DNA from: Basidiobolus meristosporus CBS 931.73
Lineage: Eukaryota > Basidiobolomycota > Basidiobolomycetes > Basidiobolales > Basidiobolaceae
Assembly: GCA_002104905.1 (NCBI GenBank)
Contig: MCFE01000212.1
Location: forward strand, 62,001 to 126,000
Length of the DNA: 64,000 nucleotides
Direction: 5' to 3'
Numbering within the stretch: position 1 is the first letter of the stretch; every line of letters starts with the position of its first letter. This document shows, piece by piece, positions 11,999 through 24,741 of the stretch. The translations under genes and the position numbers were made by a program. Below the pieces are notes generated by a model. It searched no databases. It saw only the letters and a list, made by a program, of their open reading frames with translations, and had not been told where the DNA came from.

Positions 11999-14900
11999 AT
12001 GTCTACTACTGCTATTACTGGAATTTTTCCCTCTGCTGAAAAGTTGGATGGATCTAACTACCAAGTGTGGAAGGTGAAGATGAAGATGCTGCTACAAGAA
12101 AGAGGCCTTTGGGATATTGTCATGGGAAAAGAATGCCCTCCTAAAAATGTGTGAGAGGAAGCCTTAAAGTACCAGAAGAAAGAACAAAGTGCCTTTAACT
12201 GCATTTGCCTTAATGTCAAGGACAAATTGCTAATTCAATGCTGAAGAGCAAAAACGGCAAAGAATGCCTGGAAAGCATTAGAAGACACCTACCGGTCATG
12301 TTCAGCTGCCAAGAAAATGTATCTGGGACAAGAATTCTTTACCACAAAGATGCTGCCAGGAGAAGAAATGAAAAATCTAATTAACAGCATTACCCTGCTG
12401 GTAGATGAGATGAAATCTGTGGGCGTACCAACTACTGATGAGGATGTGATAGTTACCATCCTGAATAGCCTGACAGATGAGTTTCAGGGCCTTGTATCAG
12501 CCCTAGAGTCCAGAACTGAAGATTTGACCTTAAATTACATATATGGAAGGCTCCTGGATGAAGAATTAAGAAAATCAAGTGCCAATAAGAAGCAAGAAGA
12601 AAATGCTTTAATAAGCAATGATAACCAACAAAGGAGGTACCCAAGACCCTACAAAGGCAACAGCAACCTGTTTTGTAACTACTGCAAAAGGAAAGGACAC
12701 ACATCAGACCGGTGTCTCAAAAAGAAAGATAATCAGCAAAAGAAGCCTGAATATGGAAATGCTGCAACAGCTGAAGAAAGATCATTCATATCTGCACTAA
12801 ATATGACCACAAGCAAGGATTCTCAGACGTGGTATATTGACTCTGGAGCATCTCAACACTTTACACACCAAAAAGAACTTTTTACCCAATTTCAGGAAAT
12901 TCCAATTAAGAAGGTTTTCATGGGTGACAATAGAACACTTGATGCAGTGGGAGAAGGAACTATCTAAGTAAACCTTAGCAGCAGTGAAGGAAGCCATACA
13001 CTGCCCTTCAAAGAAGTACTCTATGTACCAGAAATAGCCAAGAACCTACTCTCTGTAAGCAAGGCCACAGCAGAAGGACTCAGTTTTGGTTTTGACAATT
13101 CTGGATGCAGGATCACTGAGCAAAATGGTGCTCATATTGCTTTGGGCTTCACAGATCAGAATCTATACAAGTTGACTTATATTCCATCATATCTGGAAGC
13201 CAATATAAGTAACTTAAGTGAAGAAACACCAATGCTTTGGCACAGGAGATTTGGACACGTCAATTTTAATTATTTGTGCAAAATGATCAAAGATCATCTA
13301 ATTTCTGGAGTGAAAATTGATCCCCCAGCTAATTTGGAGCACTGTGAAGCCTGCATATATGGGAAACAAGCCAGACAACCGTTCAAGAGCTCTGGGTTAA
13401 TCAAAACTAAGAAAAAATTAGATCTAATTCACTCAGATCTGTGTGGACCTATGCAAAATTTATCCTTAGGCGGGATGAAGTACTTGATCACTTTTATTGA
13501 TGATTATACAAGATACATATGGGTCTACTTCATGGAGAGAAAGGAAGAAGCTCTGTCTAAGCTCAGGGAGTTTAAAGCCATGGTGGAGAGAGAAACTAGT
13601 GAAAAAATCAAGAAAATACACTCTGAAAATGGTGGAGAATATACCTCCAAACTCTTCATCCACTTCTGCAAAATTCATGGGATAAAGCAAGAGACTACTG
13701 TACCATACTCCCCACAGCAAAATGGAGTAGCAGAACAAGCTAACAGATCAATAATTGATATGGCAAGATCTATGATCCATGATCAAAAATTATCCTATGA
13801 TTTTTGGGCGGAATCAGTTGCCACTGCTGTATATCTTAAAAATAGGAGTTATAACAGAATACTTTGTGATTCTACTCCATTTGAAGCATGTTATGGATAC
13901 AGACCAAGTGCAGAACATCTAAGAATATTTGAATGTACAGCATATGCCAAAAAACTGGCCGGAAATCAGTCAAAATTTAAGCCAAAAAGTGTAAAATGCA
14001 TATTTTTGGGCTACTGCAATGAGAGTAAGGCATACAGACTCTACAATACCAAAGCAAAGAAGCTTATCAAGTCCAGGGATGTGTTGTTTGATGAGAATTC
14101 AAAATTTTCACAAAAAATGACATCAGATGATGACAAAAATTTGATCTCAAGTCCACCAATTGTCAGGATTGAATCAGAGCAAAACAATGAAAATTTTTTC
14201 ACTCCAGAGGACTCTGCAACCGTGGTTCAGCCAGAATCAATGCCCAGGAATATCCCAGAAGTGATCATTTCAGTATCAAATGCCCAGAGATCCAATCGGA
14301 CAAGAAATAGCCCAAATTACTATATCAATGAGGGTACAAACTTAGCCTATGCCTATTTGGTCCATGTTGATCAACCCCAGACTGTAAAAGAGGCCCTAAA
14401 TAGCCCTCAGACAAGTTTTTGGAGATCTGCAATGATTGAGGAATATCAGGCCCTGATGGAAAATCAAACTTGGGACTTAGTCAAATTACCAATCAGCCAA
14501 AAATCAATTGGATGCAGATGGGTCTTCAAGACAAAATACAAGGCTGATGGTACAATTGAAAGATACAAAGCAAGACTTGTAGCCAAAGGATACTCTCAAA
14601 CAAAAGGACTTGACTATACTGAGACCTTTGCACCGGTAGCCAAGTTTAATTCCATTAGATTAATATTGGCTATTGCAGCCAAATATAAGTTTATGATTCA
14701 TCAAATGGATGTAAAAACTGCATTTTTGAATAGGGAACTTGATGAGGACGTGTATATGGACCAGCCTGATGGTTTGTTGACCAAGATAACCCCCATTTGG
14801 TCTGCAAGCTTAAAAAGTCACTATATGGTCTCAAACAATCACCAAGAGCCTGGAATTGCAAGATAGATTCTTATTTGGAATCTTTGAGTTTCAAAAGGAG

Positions 14901-15707
14901 TAGTGCTGACTATAGTATATACTATAAGCCAGATAGAGTAAATCCAGCTCTATTAGCTCTATATGTGGATGATCTTATTATGGCCGCCAATAACCTAGAA
15001 ACTTTGGAAGAGACTAAATCCAGCCTAGCTATGGAGTTCAAGATGTCTGATTTAGGAGAACTTAGTTACTACTTAGGGATTAAGTTCTCCACAGACAGAA
15101 GTACCCAGACTATCACCCTAAGCCAATCCAAGTATATTCAAGATATACTAAAGAAGTACAAAATGATAGACTGTAAACCGGCAGCTACCCCAATGGAGAC
15201 AAACCTTAACTTGGTCAAAACTCAACCAAATCAACAGAGCTTGGTGCCATCTGAAAGCCCTGACTTTCCTTATCAATCTATGATCGGCAGCTGGATGCAC
15301 ATCATGCTTGGAACACGTCCAGATATCTCATATTCAGTGGGAGTTGTCAGCCAACATAATCAGAATTATGGCTCTGATCATATTGCAGCAGTTAAGCGGA
15401 TTTTAGATACCTAAAAGGAACTGCTGATATCTGCTTAAGATACACTTATAAGGATTCAGAACAGGATCTTGTGGGATACTCTGATGCTGATTGGGGACAA
15501 AACTTGGAAGACAGAAGATCCACCACAGGATACACCTTTCTTTACTGTAAAGGAGCCATTTCATGGAATTCAAGAAAGCAACCAACCGTAGCACTTTCTA
15601 CTACAGAGGCAGAGTATATGGCAGCCTGTGAAGCTATAAAAGAAGCAATGTGGTTAAGAAAGCTCTTTACAGATTTAAGCCTATGTCAAAAAACACTGAT
15701 AATGTAA
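11999..15707 (+). pseudogene. Copia gag-pol polyprotein, disrupted
   Basis: One frame runs from ATG 11999 to 14866 with three stops: TGA 12152, TGA 12242 and TAA 12965. It then shifts frame near 14790 and again near 15400. Domains in order: UBN2-type gag (about 12040-12590); zinc knuckle CNYCKRKGHTSDRC (12674-12715); aspartic protease with WYIDSGASQHF near 12830; integrase zinc region (LWHRRFGH near 13235) and core with HSDLCGP, HSENGGEY and SPQQNGVAEQ; reverse transcriptase (GCRWVFKTK, then YVDDL near 14965); RNase H (GYSDADWG, TTEAEYMA). The stops are compatible with C-to-T decay. The element cannot make a full polyprotein. Confidence 0.9.
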
Positions 15708-15710
15708 GAT

Positions 15711-16680
15711 GGGTGGCAGACTCAGGTTGATTTGAAACAGTGGCCAGCAGGATCTGGTGGTAGAGTACTTGTTGAATGAGAATCCATCAAGTGCTAAAGC
15801 AAAGGCATGGTCATATATACCCTCAAAGTAGACCTTGCTTTGTAGCTGTTTGCAATGTTTGCCATTAAATATATTGGATATGTTTGTGCTTGATTGATAC
15901 TGAGTGCAGTACTGTATATCTTTGCAATATTTGTTGGACTGCATCAGCTTCTTTAAATGGGTATAGCTGGAATATTTCTGGAGTCTGAACAATGTTTTTC
16001 CTCAATGGTGGTGGATTTCTGATAATTTAGACATGTTGCAATGGTGGCATTTTTGGATGTGAATGCCATGCAACTGCTAATACATGCTGGAATCAGGAGA
16101 GTCACTAGGTCATATGCTGCCAGCCACATGATTATTACCACTTGTACCATGTACATGGAAAGTTGCATCCTAGAATGATCTTGGCAAGAAGTGGTAATAA
16201 ATCCCCAAAGCCCCCCATTACTAGCATTAGTGGAAATGCACCACTTCTCTAGCCAAAACATTACATCATTCACCAATAGATAGATTACTGGGCTCACTTA
16301 GCTCCATAAAGTGTTCTTAGAATTTGTTTCAACAGGTGTTGTCTCATTTCATATTGGGATTTGACTGGGCTCATATGTGGTACTATTGTTAGGGAAGATA
16401 GGCTCACTATCCATCAGTGAGCCTTCTGTGTCAGTGCTATCACTGTGCATGCCATATTTGGAAGGCTGAGGTGAGCCTAAAGGCATCACAAACTCACCTG
16501 ACTTAGTTTTTGCAATGTCACAAAGATGGCAAGGTGCCAATATAGAAGTATCAACTGGCTGGCAAGACATGTTGGTACAGTTGTGACTGATGAATGGTCA
16601 AATATGACTTGGGTGGTAAAGCACTGGTTGTGATTCTTGTTATACTTCCTATGCTGTTTGTGTGCTTCATGGCTGAGAGG
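15711..16680. other. Decayed AT-rich DNA after the copia break
   Basis: No gene recognised. It contains neither the copia 3' LTR nor the continuation of repeat R that should follow a normal insertion at 11620, so a deletion or rearrangement joined this DNA to the copia. Confidence 0.4.
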
Positions 16681-16689
16681 CTTGCTGCA

Positions 16690-17247
16690 ATAGCCACATG
16701 AGTGATCTGCAGATATTAAGATCAATTGGGTGCAATATTTAGCTACCAGTTGGCAGGATCACTCTTGGACAATTTTGCACTATGTAAGACAATATTGCAC
16801 ACTATGCCGCAATCTGACACAATGAGGTTGGCACAGATGATTGTGCCAACTCATAATGATTGCATCACTCATGCAATTGGATACTGCTATTATGGTAGGT
16901 AAAATCTGGTATTTGGATATATTTCTTTAATTTAAATGGAAATAAATGCATATCACACTATAAACTACACTCATACTTACTATTTAGGTTGCCATCACTC
17001 TAATTGGATGGTATCTTAGTGGAAAGTTGTTCCCAGACTATTCTGAAGCTGTCAGCCCCCAATTGGCTCTTTGACCAATACACAAGCTACCTGATTTGCC
17101 ATAAAATATCCCATTTTGCCCTTTGAGCAAGTAAATCCCTGATCCTAGTGGTTGGACAGGGTGTCATAGCTAGCACATGTCCAATTGAGTAAGTGCAAAA
17201 CAGACCAAATGGCTGCACTGGTGCTACAGATGATATATACGTATGCA
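16690..17247 (+). mobile_element. Harbinger-like element, copy D (left-end fragment)
   Basis: Matches the left ~560 bp of the element (compare 21550-22100), starting near GATCTGCAG and including GCTACCAGTTGGCAGGATC. Similarity stops near 17247, well before the accessory ORF. Confidence 0.65.
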
Positions 17248-17319
17248 GGGACTTGAGTGGCTATACTACAAACATAAAGCTGAACTGTAGTTCTCTGCTG
17301 CTACTGTATCCATTCTCTA

Positions 17320-18312
17320 CTCCATTTTGCACAGTATGTGGAGAATATTGCGCCTTGCTTCTCCTTTTGGGAGTTTCCAATGGAGTGGATGTGTGTGGCA
17401 ATAGGAATACAAGTCAAGTTGCAGGTACTACCATATGCCAATCTCATCAAGAATATTATCTTCAAGTCTGTCATGGATGCAATGAGTTAGCACATGGAGG
17501 ACAGCCAGAAAGAGTTGGAAAATATTGAGGACATATGTGCACATGGAGACAGCTATGCCTATGGCATTAAGAAGCTAAGCAGTCCCAATGCGTGGGTAAT
17601 CAGTTAAGTAATGCAAAGTTGGGTTGGTTGCCACAAGCAACTAATTTTATCAGGAAAACTCTACCAAGATATGCCAAATTTCTCATGGTCACAAGCCAAC
17701 TTCTACATCATTCAATACAGAATTCACACAAACAAAAGCCAGAGTGCACTTATCAGGGGGACTAGAATCCAGCAGGGAGAACAAATATATTGGCTAAATA
17801 CCAAGAAGCTCTTTGCGGAGATTAAGGAGGTATTCATGGTAGAAGTGGCAACAACCAAGCATATGTTTGCAAGATGAGTATGTTACTACCAGTACAGGGT
17901 GTATGGCAACTTTGAAAGTATCACACTAAAAAGCTGTAAAGTTGAGGTGATAGAAGTATGTCATATGCAGCAGGTGAGCATGTTTGTAGAGGTTAGTATG
18001 CAGGAGGCCATAGTTTTGTTTGATTCAAACTACATGTGGAACACCCAATGTAGTAGTGGGTAAGCAAATATAGAGGGGTGATTCTACAGTGGAATATATG
18101 AATTGCATTAGGGGAGGTAGAAAAAGGAAATATCACTTGGTAAATTGGTACGGTAGCATTATACAGAACCAGCAGTAGGCCAACATACTGCCAATATAAT
18201 GCCATCAGAGTCTTGCTGTGAGGTCATTGAAATACTGTCAAGCCTCTTGCCATATAAGGCAATTGGATGTCCTGGCCAACTGGATCCACTTAATATAGTT
18301 ATAGAGCATCAA
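17320..18312 (+). repeat. Dispersed repeat R, copy 2
   Basis: Aligns with 19255-20480 in the same orientation and 10878-11620 in reverse. An open frame at 17611-17877 holds the conserved peptide (EQIYWLNTKKLFAEIKEVFM, then HMFAR), followed after one stop by YRVYGN and a block ending near MWN. Conservation of these words between copies with many nucleotide differences suggests a former protein domain; I do not recognise it. It may be part of a transposon. Confidence 0.6.
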
Positions 18313-19239
18313 AAGACCGCAACATTGCCATGCAAATATTGTCACAGCACCAATAAAATATTGTTAAGTTTTTTCCCTTTATTTGGTTGTGAAATTAGGT
18401 TTTGTATTCCTTTTGGTTAACATTATCATACCATATTTAATTATAGTAGGCTAATGTTTTTTGTAATAATATGAAAATTCCATTAGATTACTAAATTTTT
18501 GTTTTAATATTTGTGGAGTAAAATCATATTGGGACCAAATTATTTTTCATAGGGTTACTATGATGGGTCATCACCGAATGTTGCATTCTTGTAGGTGCAA
18601 TGTCTCAAATACAAGTTTGTCTTAAACTCTCATGAGTATTGACTGAAAAGTGATCTACAAGCATCACATTGTTGAGTGTCAAGCTGTTTTTCCTATGTAC
18701 AAGAGGTTGAGGGAATATACTTCAACACTCACACACATTATTATTATCCCAACACCACTACTATTCATATAATCTTCCCACAAGGTAATGTTCAGGCTAT
18801 AAGCCATTGGTCAGAATATGGAATTAAGCAACAACCAAAGATACCAAATATAGAGAGAATCAGCTGGAGCTAAAGCTTTCCACCAGGAGCAATGCATTTG
18901 CCTTTCAACAGTATCACCATGCTAATGATCAGGTTGTGCATGGGTCATTCAAAGCTAAATGAGCCCTTGGAGATACCAGAAATATGTGACAGAACTGGCA
19001 AATGTAACAGAGCATCTGCTACACAAAGAATTGCTCACAAGCTTAAACCAGTATTTATATGCATATGCAATAATACAAGTACAAGGACCGGATGGACTAG
19101 ATATGTGTTTATTCAAATGCCCTTCTGAAGCAATTTGACCCCCAGTACATTGGAAGCAATGGGAGTCATGTGCAGATATTGTAGGCTGTAGCACGTGTGT
19201 ATAGCAGAACATGCATATATCTGCCACCACTGCATATAT
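18313..19239. other. AT-rich DNA, one short repeat
   Basis: Only 18929-19000 can be related to anything else in the window (7414-7480). No gene seen. Confidence 0.4.
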
Positions 19240-20480
19240 CCTGTACTTCATCTTGCTTGATGTGTGGAAAATATTGTGCCTTGCTTCACCTTTTGGGGGT
19301 TTCCTTTGATGCACATGTGTGAGGTAATTGGAAGACAAGTTGAGTTGCAAGTACTACCATATACCAATCTCATTAAGAACACTACCTTCAGGTCTGTGAT
19401 GAATGTGATGAGTTGGCACATGAAGGACAGCCAAGAAGAGTTGGAAAATACTGAGGACAGATGTGCACATGGGGATGTCTATGCCATTGGCACTAAGAGC
19501 TAAGCAGCCTCAATGCATGGGTGATCAGTTAAGTAATGCAAAGTTGGGTTGGATGCAACAAGCAGCCAATTCTGACTATGACAACTTTACCAAAGTATGC
19601 TGGGTTGCCCCTTGGTACAAGCCAGTTTCTAAACCACTCAATACATAATTCATTCAAACAAGAACCGAAGCATATCTATAAGGTGGACCAATGTCCAGCA
19701 GAGAGAAAGAATGTATTTCCAAAGTACCTAAAAGTATTTTTTGGATTCTCAAGAGGGATGCATGGCAACACTGATGGCAAGCAAGCATATGTTTGCAAGA
19801 TGTATATGTTACCAGCACTACAAGGTATGTGGCAACCTTGCTAGTATCACACCAAGAAGCTGTAGAGTTGAGGTGGTAGAAGTACGTCAACTGCAGCAGG
19901 TATGCACATGTGTGGAGGTTAGTGAGCAGGAGGTCATAATCTCTTCATTCAAACTATATGTGGAATAAAAGCAGTAGTAGTTGGTAAGCAAGCTAATTGG
20001 GGTGACTTTACAATGAAATACATGAATTTTGCAAGGATGTGGTAAGAGTCTTGGAGGTATCAGAAGTGATTTTGGGGATGAGCTGATTATGTGGTTCTCA
20101 CTTAATGATTTATTGAATGTACCAGTGATACTTTTACTTTTACATGATCTTGGCATAATAAGCACATAGAGTAGGCTTAGGAAGGTTTCAGAATATGCAA
20201 TTAATGTTTGGGGCTGTTTGGACAGCTTTGAGAATTTTCATATTATGGGTACCTGATAATCTGTTGAAATATTCTTGTAAATTCCTAACAAGGAACTAGG
20301 CCAGTATTCTCAAAGGTTTATAAGCTGTGATCTAAGTGACTAAGTTTGGTGAGTATTTAGGTGGAAAATCAGATTTCTAAAGCAAAGGGGAGGTAGCAAA
20401 ATCAAATACCATTTGGTAAATTAGTACAGTAGCATTACATAGTACTAGCTGTAGGCCAACATATTGCTGTTACATTACCA
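19240..20480 (+). repeat. Dispersed repeat R, copy 3, split by a solo LTR
   Basis: Same order of sequence as copy 2 (for example TGGAAAATATTGTGCCTTGC near 19265). It is interrupted at 20038-20384 by a solo copia LTR; R resumes with GGGGAGGTAGCAAAA, as in the uninterrupted copy 2 near 18111. Confidence 0.65.
20038..20384 (-). mobile_element. Solo copia LTR
   Basis: 347 bp, the reverse complement of the LTR at 11621-11967. Flanks are AAGGA (20033-20037) and AAGGG (20385-20389), a 5-bp target duplication with one change. Copy 2 of repeat R gives the empty site. Solo LTRs arise by recombination between the two LTRs of a full element. Confidence 0.85.
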
Positions 20481-21189
20481 ACAGATGTTTACATCAAGGC
20501 CATGGAACCACAATTGAGTTTTTTTCTATAGATGGCATTTGCAAGTACTGGCTGGTTGGGTATGCTCTTATAAGTGTATGCTGCAATAAGACTCTCAGAA
20601 TGTCATCAAAATCCCACTAAGGAACCCCCCAAACACCATCAAGTTTACTTACCTATATAGCATTAGAGTCTGCAAAGCACCATCACAATCCTGTCATAAC
20701 ATTGTGAAGAAGGTCAATAATTCCAAGCTGCTGACATTGTTACAGTCTGATTGCAGGACATTGATGGCAGAACCAGATTGCAACCTCTTGCAGGACCAAA
20801 CTATTTCTCACTGGGGCACTGCTGTTACAATGCCAACAGATGTCCACATAAGAGCCATTGAAGTACCTTTAAGTTCGTCTTCATATATGGCAGTTGCATT
20901 TACTGGCTGGTTGGTACCAGTTGAATAAGTGTAGGCCACAATAATACCATTAGGATACCAATCAAATCCTATCAAAGGACTGCCAAAACATTGTCAAGTA
21001 TATTTATCAATTTATCAATAAAATCAGGTTGTAAAGAGGGTAATGTTTTGAAGCTGTCAGCATTATGACATCCTCATTGCAGGATCTTGATGGCTGATCC
21101 CAATTGGATCCACCTACAGGACTAAATTACTTTTCTTAGGGAGTATTGCAGCCCAATAAGTTTTAATAACCAAACAGTTAGTAAGCCGC
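20481..21189. other. Short dispersed repeat segments
   Basis: 20640-20830 and 21030-21130 resemble each other and 5690-5830 (TTCCAAGCTGCTG, then ATTGATGGCAGA-like words). No gene. Confidence 0.4.
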
Positions 21190-21345
21190 ATTTCTCAATA
21201 GTGAGCTTGCTAAGGATGTGTATATGGACCAGCTTGATGGGTTTGGTGACCAAGATAGACCCCAATTTGGTATGCAAGCTTTGAGAATCTCTATATGGGC
21301 TCAAACAAGCACCAAAAGCCTGGAATTATTATGAACAGACACAAG
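21190..21345 (+). pseudogene. Copia reverse transcriptase fragment
   Basis: Matches the copia RT region around 14735-14870 (GTGTATATGGACCAGC, later CTCAAACAAGCACCAAAAGC). A short relic only. Confidence 0.6.
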
Positions 21346-22249
21346 GCAGCAGAGTAGAGCTAGGTAAGGCAGAAAAGGAAAGGATTTAGGTGTGGCTCAA
21401 CCAGGTGAGGCTTGTTTACTCAAGACCTGTGTTTATCAAACTGAGGAATATGTCAAGAGGAATGAGGCTAAACACTTTTTGGCAATATTTATGCCAGTAG
21501 GTATTAGACTTGTTCCATTGTACTGTGCCAGGGCGCGCGGCGCAATCTGCAGTTGCAAAAGACAATCAGGCGCAATATTATAGCTACCAGAAGGCAGGAT
21601 TGTTCTTGGACAATTTCGCACTATGTGGGACAATCTTGCACACTATGGCACAATCTGACACGATGAGGTTGGCGCGGATGATTGCGCCAACTTGTAATGT
21701 TTGCATCATGTGCGCAATTGGATACTGCTATAATGGCAGGTAAAATCGGGTATTTGGATATGTTTCTTTAATGTAAATGGAAATAAATGTGTATCACACT
21801 ATAAACTACACTGATACTTACCATTTTGGTTACCCTCACTCCAATTGGATGGTATCTCAGTGGTTAATTGGTCCAAAAGTAACCTGAAGCTGGCAGCCCC
21901 CAATTGGCTCATTGACTACTGAAAAAGCTACCTGATTTGCCATCAAATATCCCATTTTGCCCATTGAGCAAGTAAATCCCTGATCCTAGTGATTGGACAA
22001 GGTGCCATAGCTAGCACGCAAGCAATTGTGTAGGTGCAAAACAGATCCAAAAGCTGCACTGGTATTACAGATGACATATATATATGCAGGGTGTTTATTT
22101 ATAGGGGTTCTGTCTCAAATGTGAGACGACCTTGATATTACTTATATCAAAAATTTGATGATCACTGATTTGCAATGGCTCAATTTGGATTGCAAAAAAA
22201 AAAGGGTTGCCCGGATCATTACAAATGTGAGTGATTCAAAGCAATCGCA

Positions 22250-23497
22250 TCATCTTCTCCTGGGTTTTTTTCTCACAGGGATTACTACTGAAGCATTTGG
22301 TAGTGACTCACTTTGCACACCTATACTACTTCCTGGCTGACTATCATCTTGGCTACTTGTGTATTTGTAGTCAGTATTTTGCCTCCTAGTTGATGAGTGC
22401 AATGCTGCAGCTTGGCCATGCTGAATTGCTCCAACTGAACCAACTGAACCGGCCTGTAGTGCCACGCGCTGACGCACTCTTTTACTTGCCAAGGGCTCCG
22501 GTGGTTGAGGCACTTCATGTTGGTCATCATCAGTCGGTTCACCAGAAGTAACTTGCTGATGGTCAGGCAAAACAGCACGCGCAGGCGTGCCTTGATGCGT
22601 TGAGATGGCCCTTGGCTGAGTTCAATGTGATGCCGCATGTTGACGTGACTCGGTCTGCTCCAATGGACTTGTGTCTAAATGAGGAGTTTGGCAAGTTCTC
22701 GTAGTTTTGCTCTGAAGCGCGCGCATTGACCTGACGCACGTTGACTTGACGCGGGGTGTTCTGGTAAAGGGTGTTGGTGTGGTCTGGACTGACATGCGCC
22801 GGCGCGCTGTGGTTGCAAGAGATGGTAGGGAGTCCAGCAAGGCGTGCTGGCACAATCTGGATGATGTTGCTTGCGGTCTGTATTCTTCCTCCTTAAGCTC
22901 ACCATCTGATTCCTCAAGGTATTCACTTACCCTCTGTCTGATACTTTGGAGCTGTTGCCTGGATGAGTCCTGTGTATATTGCTCTTGGAAGCCACTTAGC
23001 TCTACTAATATATCAAGTAGTACATTAGTCATTTGAGGCAAAAACTCATTCAAAATCTCTTTGGTTCCCAAAGTTGAGGCACAAACGGACGCATCCAGCC
23101 CGTACTGTGCAAATTGCGCGCAAAATTGTTCCCGCGTGGCTTCTTCGTCAAATCCCCTCACTCTCAGCTCATTCTTGATTTCAATACTTGTCTTGTTATA
23201 TATCTTTTTACATACATTGGCTGGCATCTTGATGTAGAACTCATGCCACAGCTTTCTACTCAAATTCTTCCATCTTTGTTGACTCTCTGAGGTATCTAGT
23301 TCTGCTAGATTAATCAGTAGTGCCCAACTATCTGTATGAAGGCTCATCATAGACACTTGGGCCATACTAAAATTACTTGGTGAGAACTCAAACGGATCCA
23401 ACATAGACTTCTCCGGTCCGGACCGCACTTGTGAGCTGGGGGATGGGTTTTGTCTGGGTTGTACTAAAGATGAGTTGAGGCTTGGCATGGGGACCAT
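22250..23497 (-). pseudogene. Harbinger accessory protein ORF, one internal stop
   Basis: ATG at 23497 opens a 291-residue frame that ends in TGA at 22622-22624. In copies A and C the same codon is CAA and the frame continues, so the intact gene would run to about 22250, roughly 415 residues. The N-terminal half is mixed helical (LLINLAELDTSESQQRWKNL, then a predicted helix-rich block to about residue 165). The C-terminal half is Ser/Thr/Arg/Gln-rich and ends in KKPRRR, a possible nuclear signal. PIF/Harbinger elements need a second protein for nuclear import and DNA binding; by position this is the candidate, but no Myb/SANT motif is evident and the family is unknown to me. Confidence 0.6.
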
Positions 23498-23856
23498 AGC
23501 AATGGATTTGGATACTTATACAGCAGTGTATTGGCATCAACCTGGTCTTATATGAAATATATATGAAAACTAAAGTGATTGTTGAATTTTCCATATATTA
23601 TGCATGATGCATCTCGGATCGTGTTGACACGGATCAGATCACATCAATCGCAGATTTCCTATTTGATTATAGACCTATGATTAAAGCATCAATAAAAGTA
23701 CCAAGGCATTGTTTGCAGATGATTTTTGCAACAAAATGATGGGATACATGGCAATTGATGGAGATTTAACCATAATGTGTTAAAAATCAGATAAATAATG
23801 CAGATTGCGCCGAATCAATTCAAACCGCCTCAATACAATCATCCATCAATTTTAAT

Positions 23857-24741
23857 ATGACTTACTCATCTGAATGGTCTTTTCTCATCAATCCCATCAC
23901 TACCACTGGATTTCCTTTTGACACACTGGAGGAGATCTATACCAAGTACTGTGGACCATCAACCCCAATCTACTCAAGGAGATCCCTTGTTAAGCTTCTC
24001 TGCTATGACAAGAACTATTGCCCTACAAGGTTTCATCCCACCATCCATGGCAACAATAGTCCTAGAAGCTTTCATTCCCAGCTGACAGCAATGGAGAACC
24101 ACCTTGCAGAGGGTATGAATGACTTAGAGCAAGCTTGGAATACCAGGTTCAGAAGCTCCAACAGACTTCCATATCCCAGAGTGTTCAGCAACAGGTTCCA
24201 TATCAGGAGTATTTTGGATACCTTCCCAGTGAGGATTAACAGACCTTCTAGAGGGTAGAGGCACTTTTATTCTGGCAAGTACAAGGCACACTGTGTGAAC
24301 TTTCAAGCACTGTCTGACATTGAGGGTAACATCATCTGGTTTAGTGGGCCATTTGCTAGAAGTAGGCATGACAAAGCACTCTGGGTAGAGAATCATCCTG
24401 AATCTAGTAGAGGGGAGAAATGTATGGCAGACTTAGCCTATATAGGAGAGGATTGTCAGAGATTAGGATGTATTACAGCTTATAGGAAGCCAAGGAATGG
24501 TGTGCTTAGCAGGAAGCAGAAGCTCTACAATGAGATATTTAATCATTTCAGAGTAAGGGTAGAGCACACATTTGGATATCTGAAGAGATTCAGCATATTG
24601 GCAGGTAAATACAGAGGAAAGTCATATATAGGTGAAAACAGCAGAATAGGTAAAATAGTTAAGACACTTATTAATGCACAGTATGTTCATGCAAGAAGAC
24701 ATCCACCAAGAGAAATGTGTCTGGAGCATTATGAAGAGTAA
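23857..24741 (+). pseudogene. Harbinger-like DDE_4 transposase, one internal stop
   Basis: A single frame of 294 codons interrupted only by TAG at 24256-24258; copy A has CAG there. Family hallmarks: LDTFPVRINRP (first acidic residue), SDIEGNIIWFSGP and RSRHDK, MADLAYIGED (second acidic residue), and FRVRVEHTFGYLKRF (third, glutamate). These fit the DDE_4/Harbinger nuclease fold, which cuts and rejoins DNA at the terminal repeats. ATG 23857 is the first good start; copy A has an in-frame ATG 28 codons upstream, so the N terminus is uncertain. Shorter than typical Harbinger transposases (about 350-400 residues). Confidence 0.78.

Larger units (their letters stand above)
11621..15710 (+). mobile_element. 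Ty1/copia retrotransposon, 5' LTR present, 3' end missing
   Basis: The element comprises a 347-bp 5' LTR, a short leader and one gag-pol reading frame in the order gag, protease, integrase, reverse transcriptase, RNase H, which defines Ty1/copia. The sequence stops resembling copia shortly after the RNase H domain at 15707, and no 3' LTR is found in the next kilobase, so the end is deleted or replaced. CTTAA precedes the LTR as a candidate 5-bp target. Confidence 0.85.
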
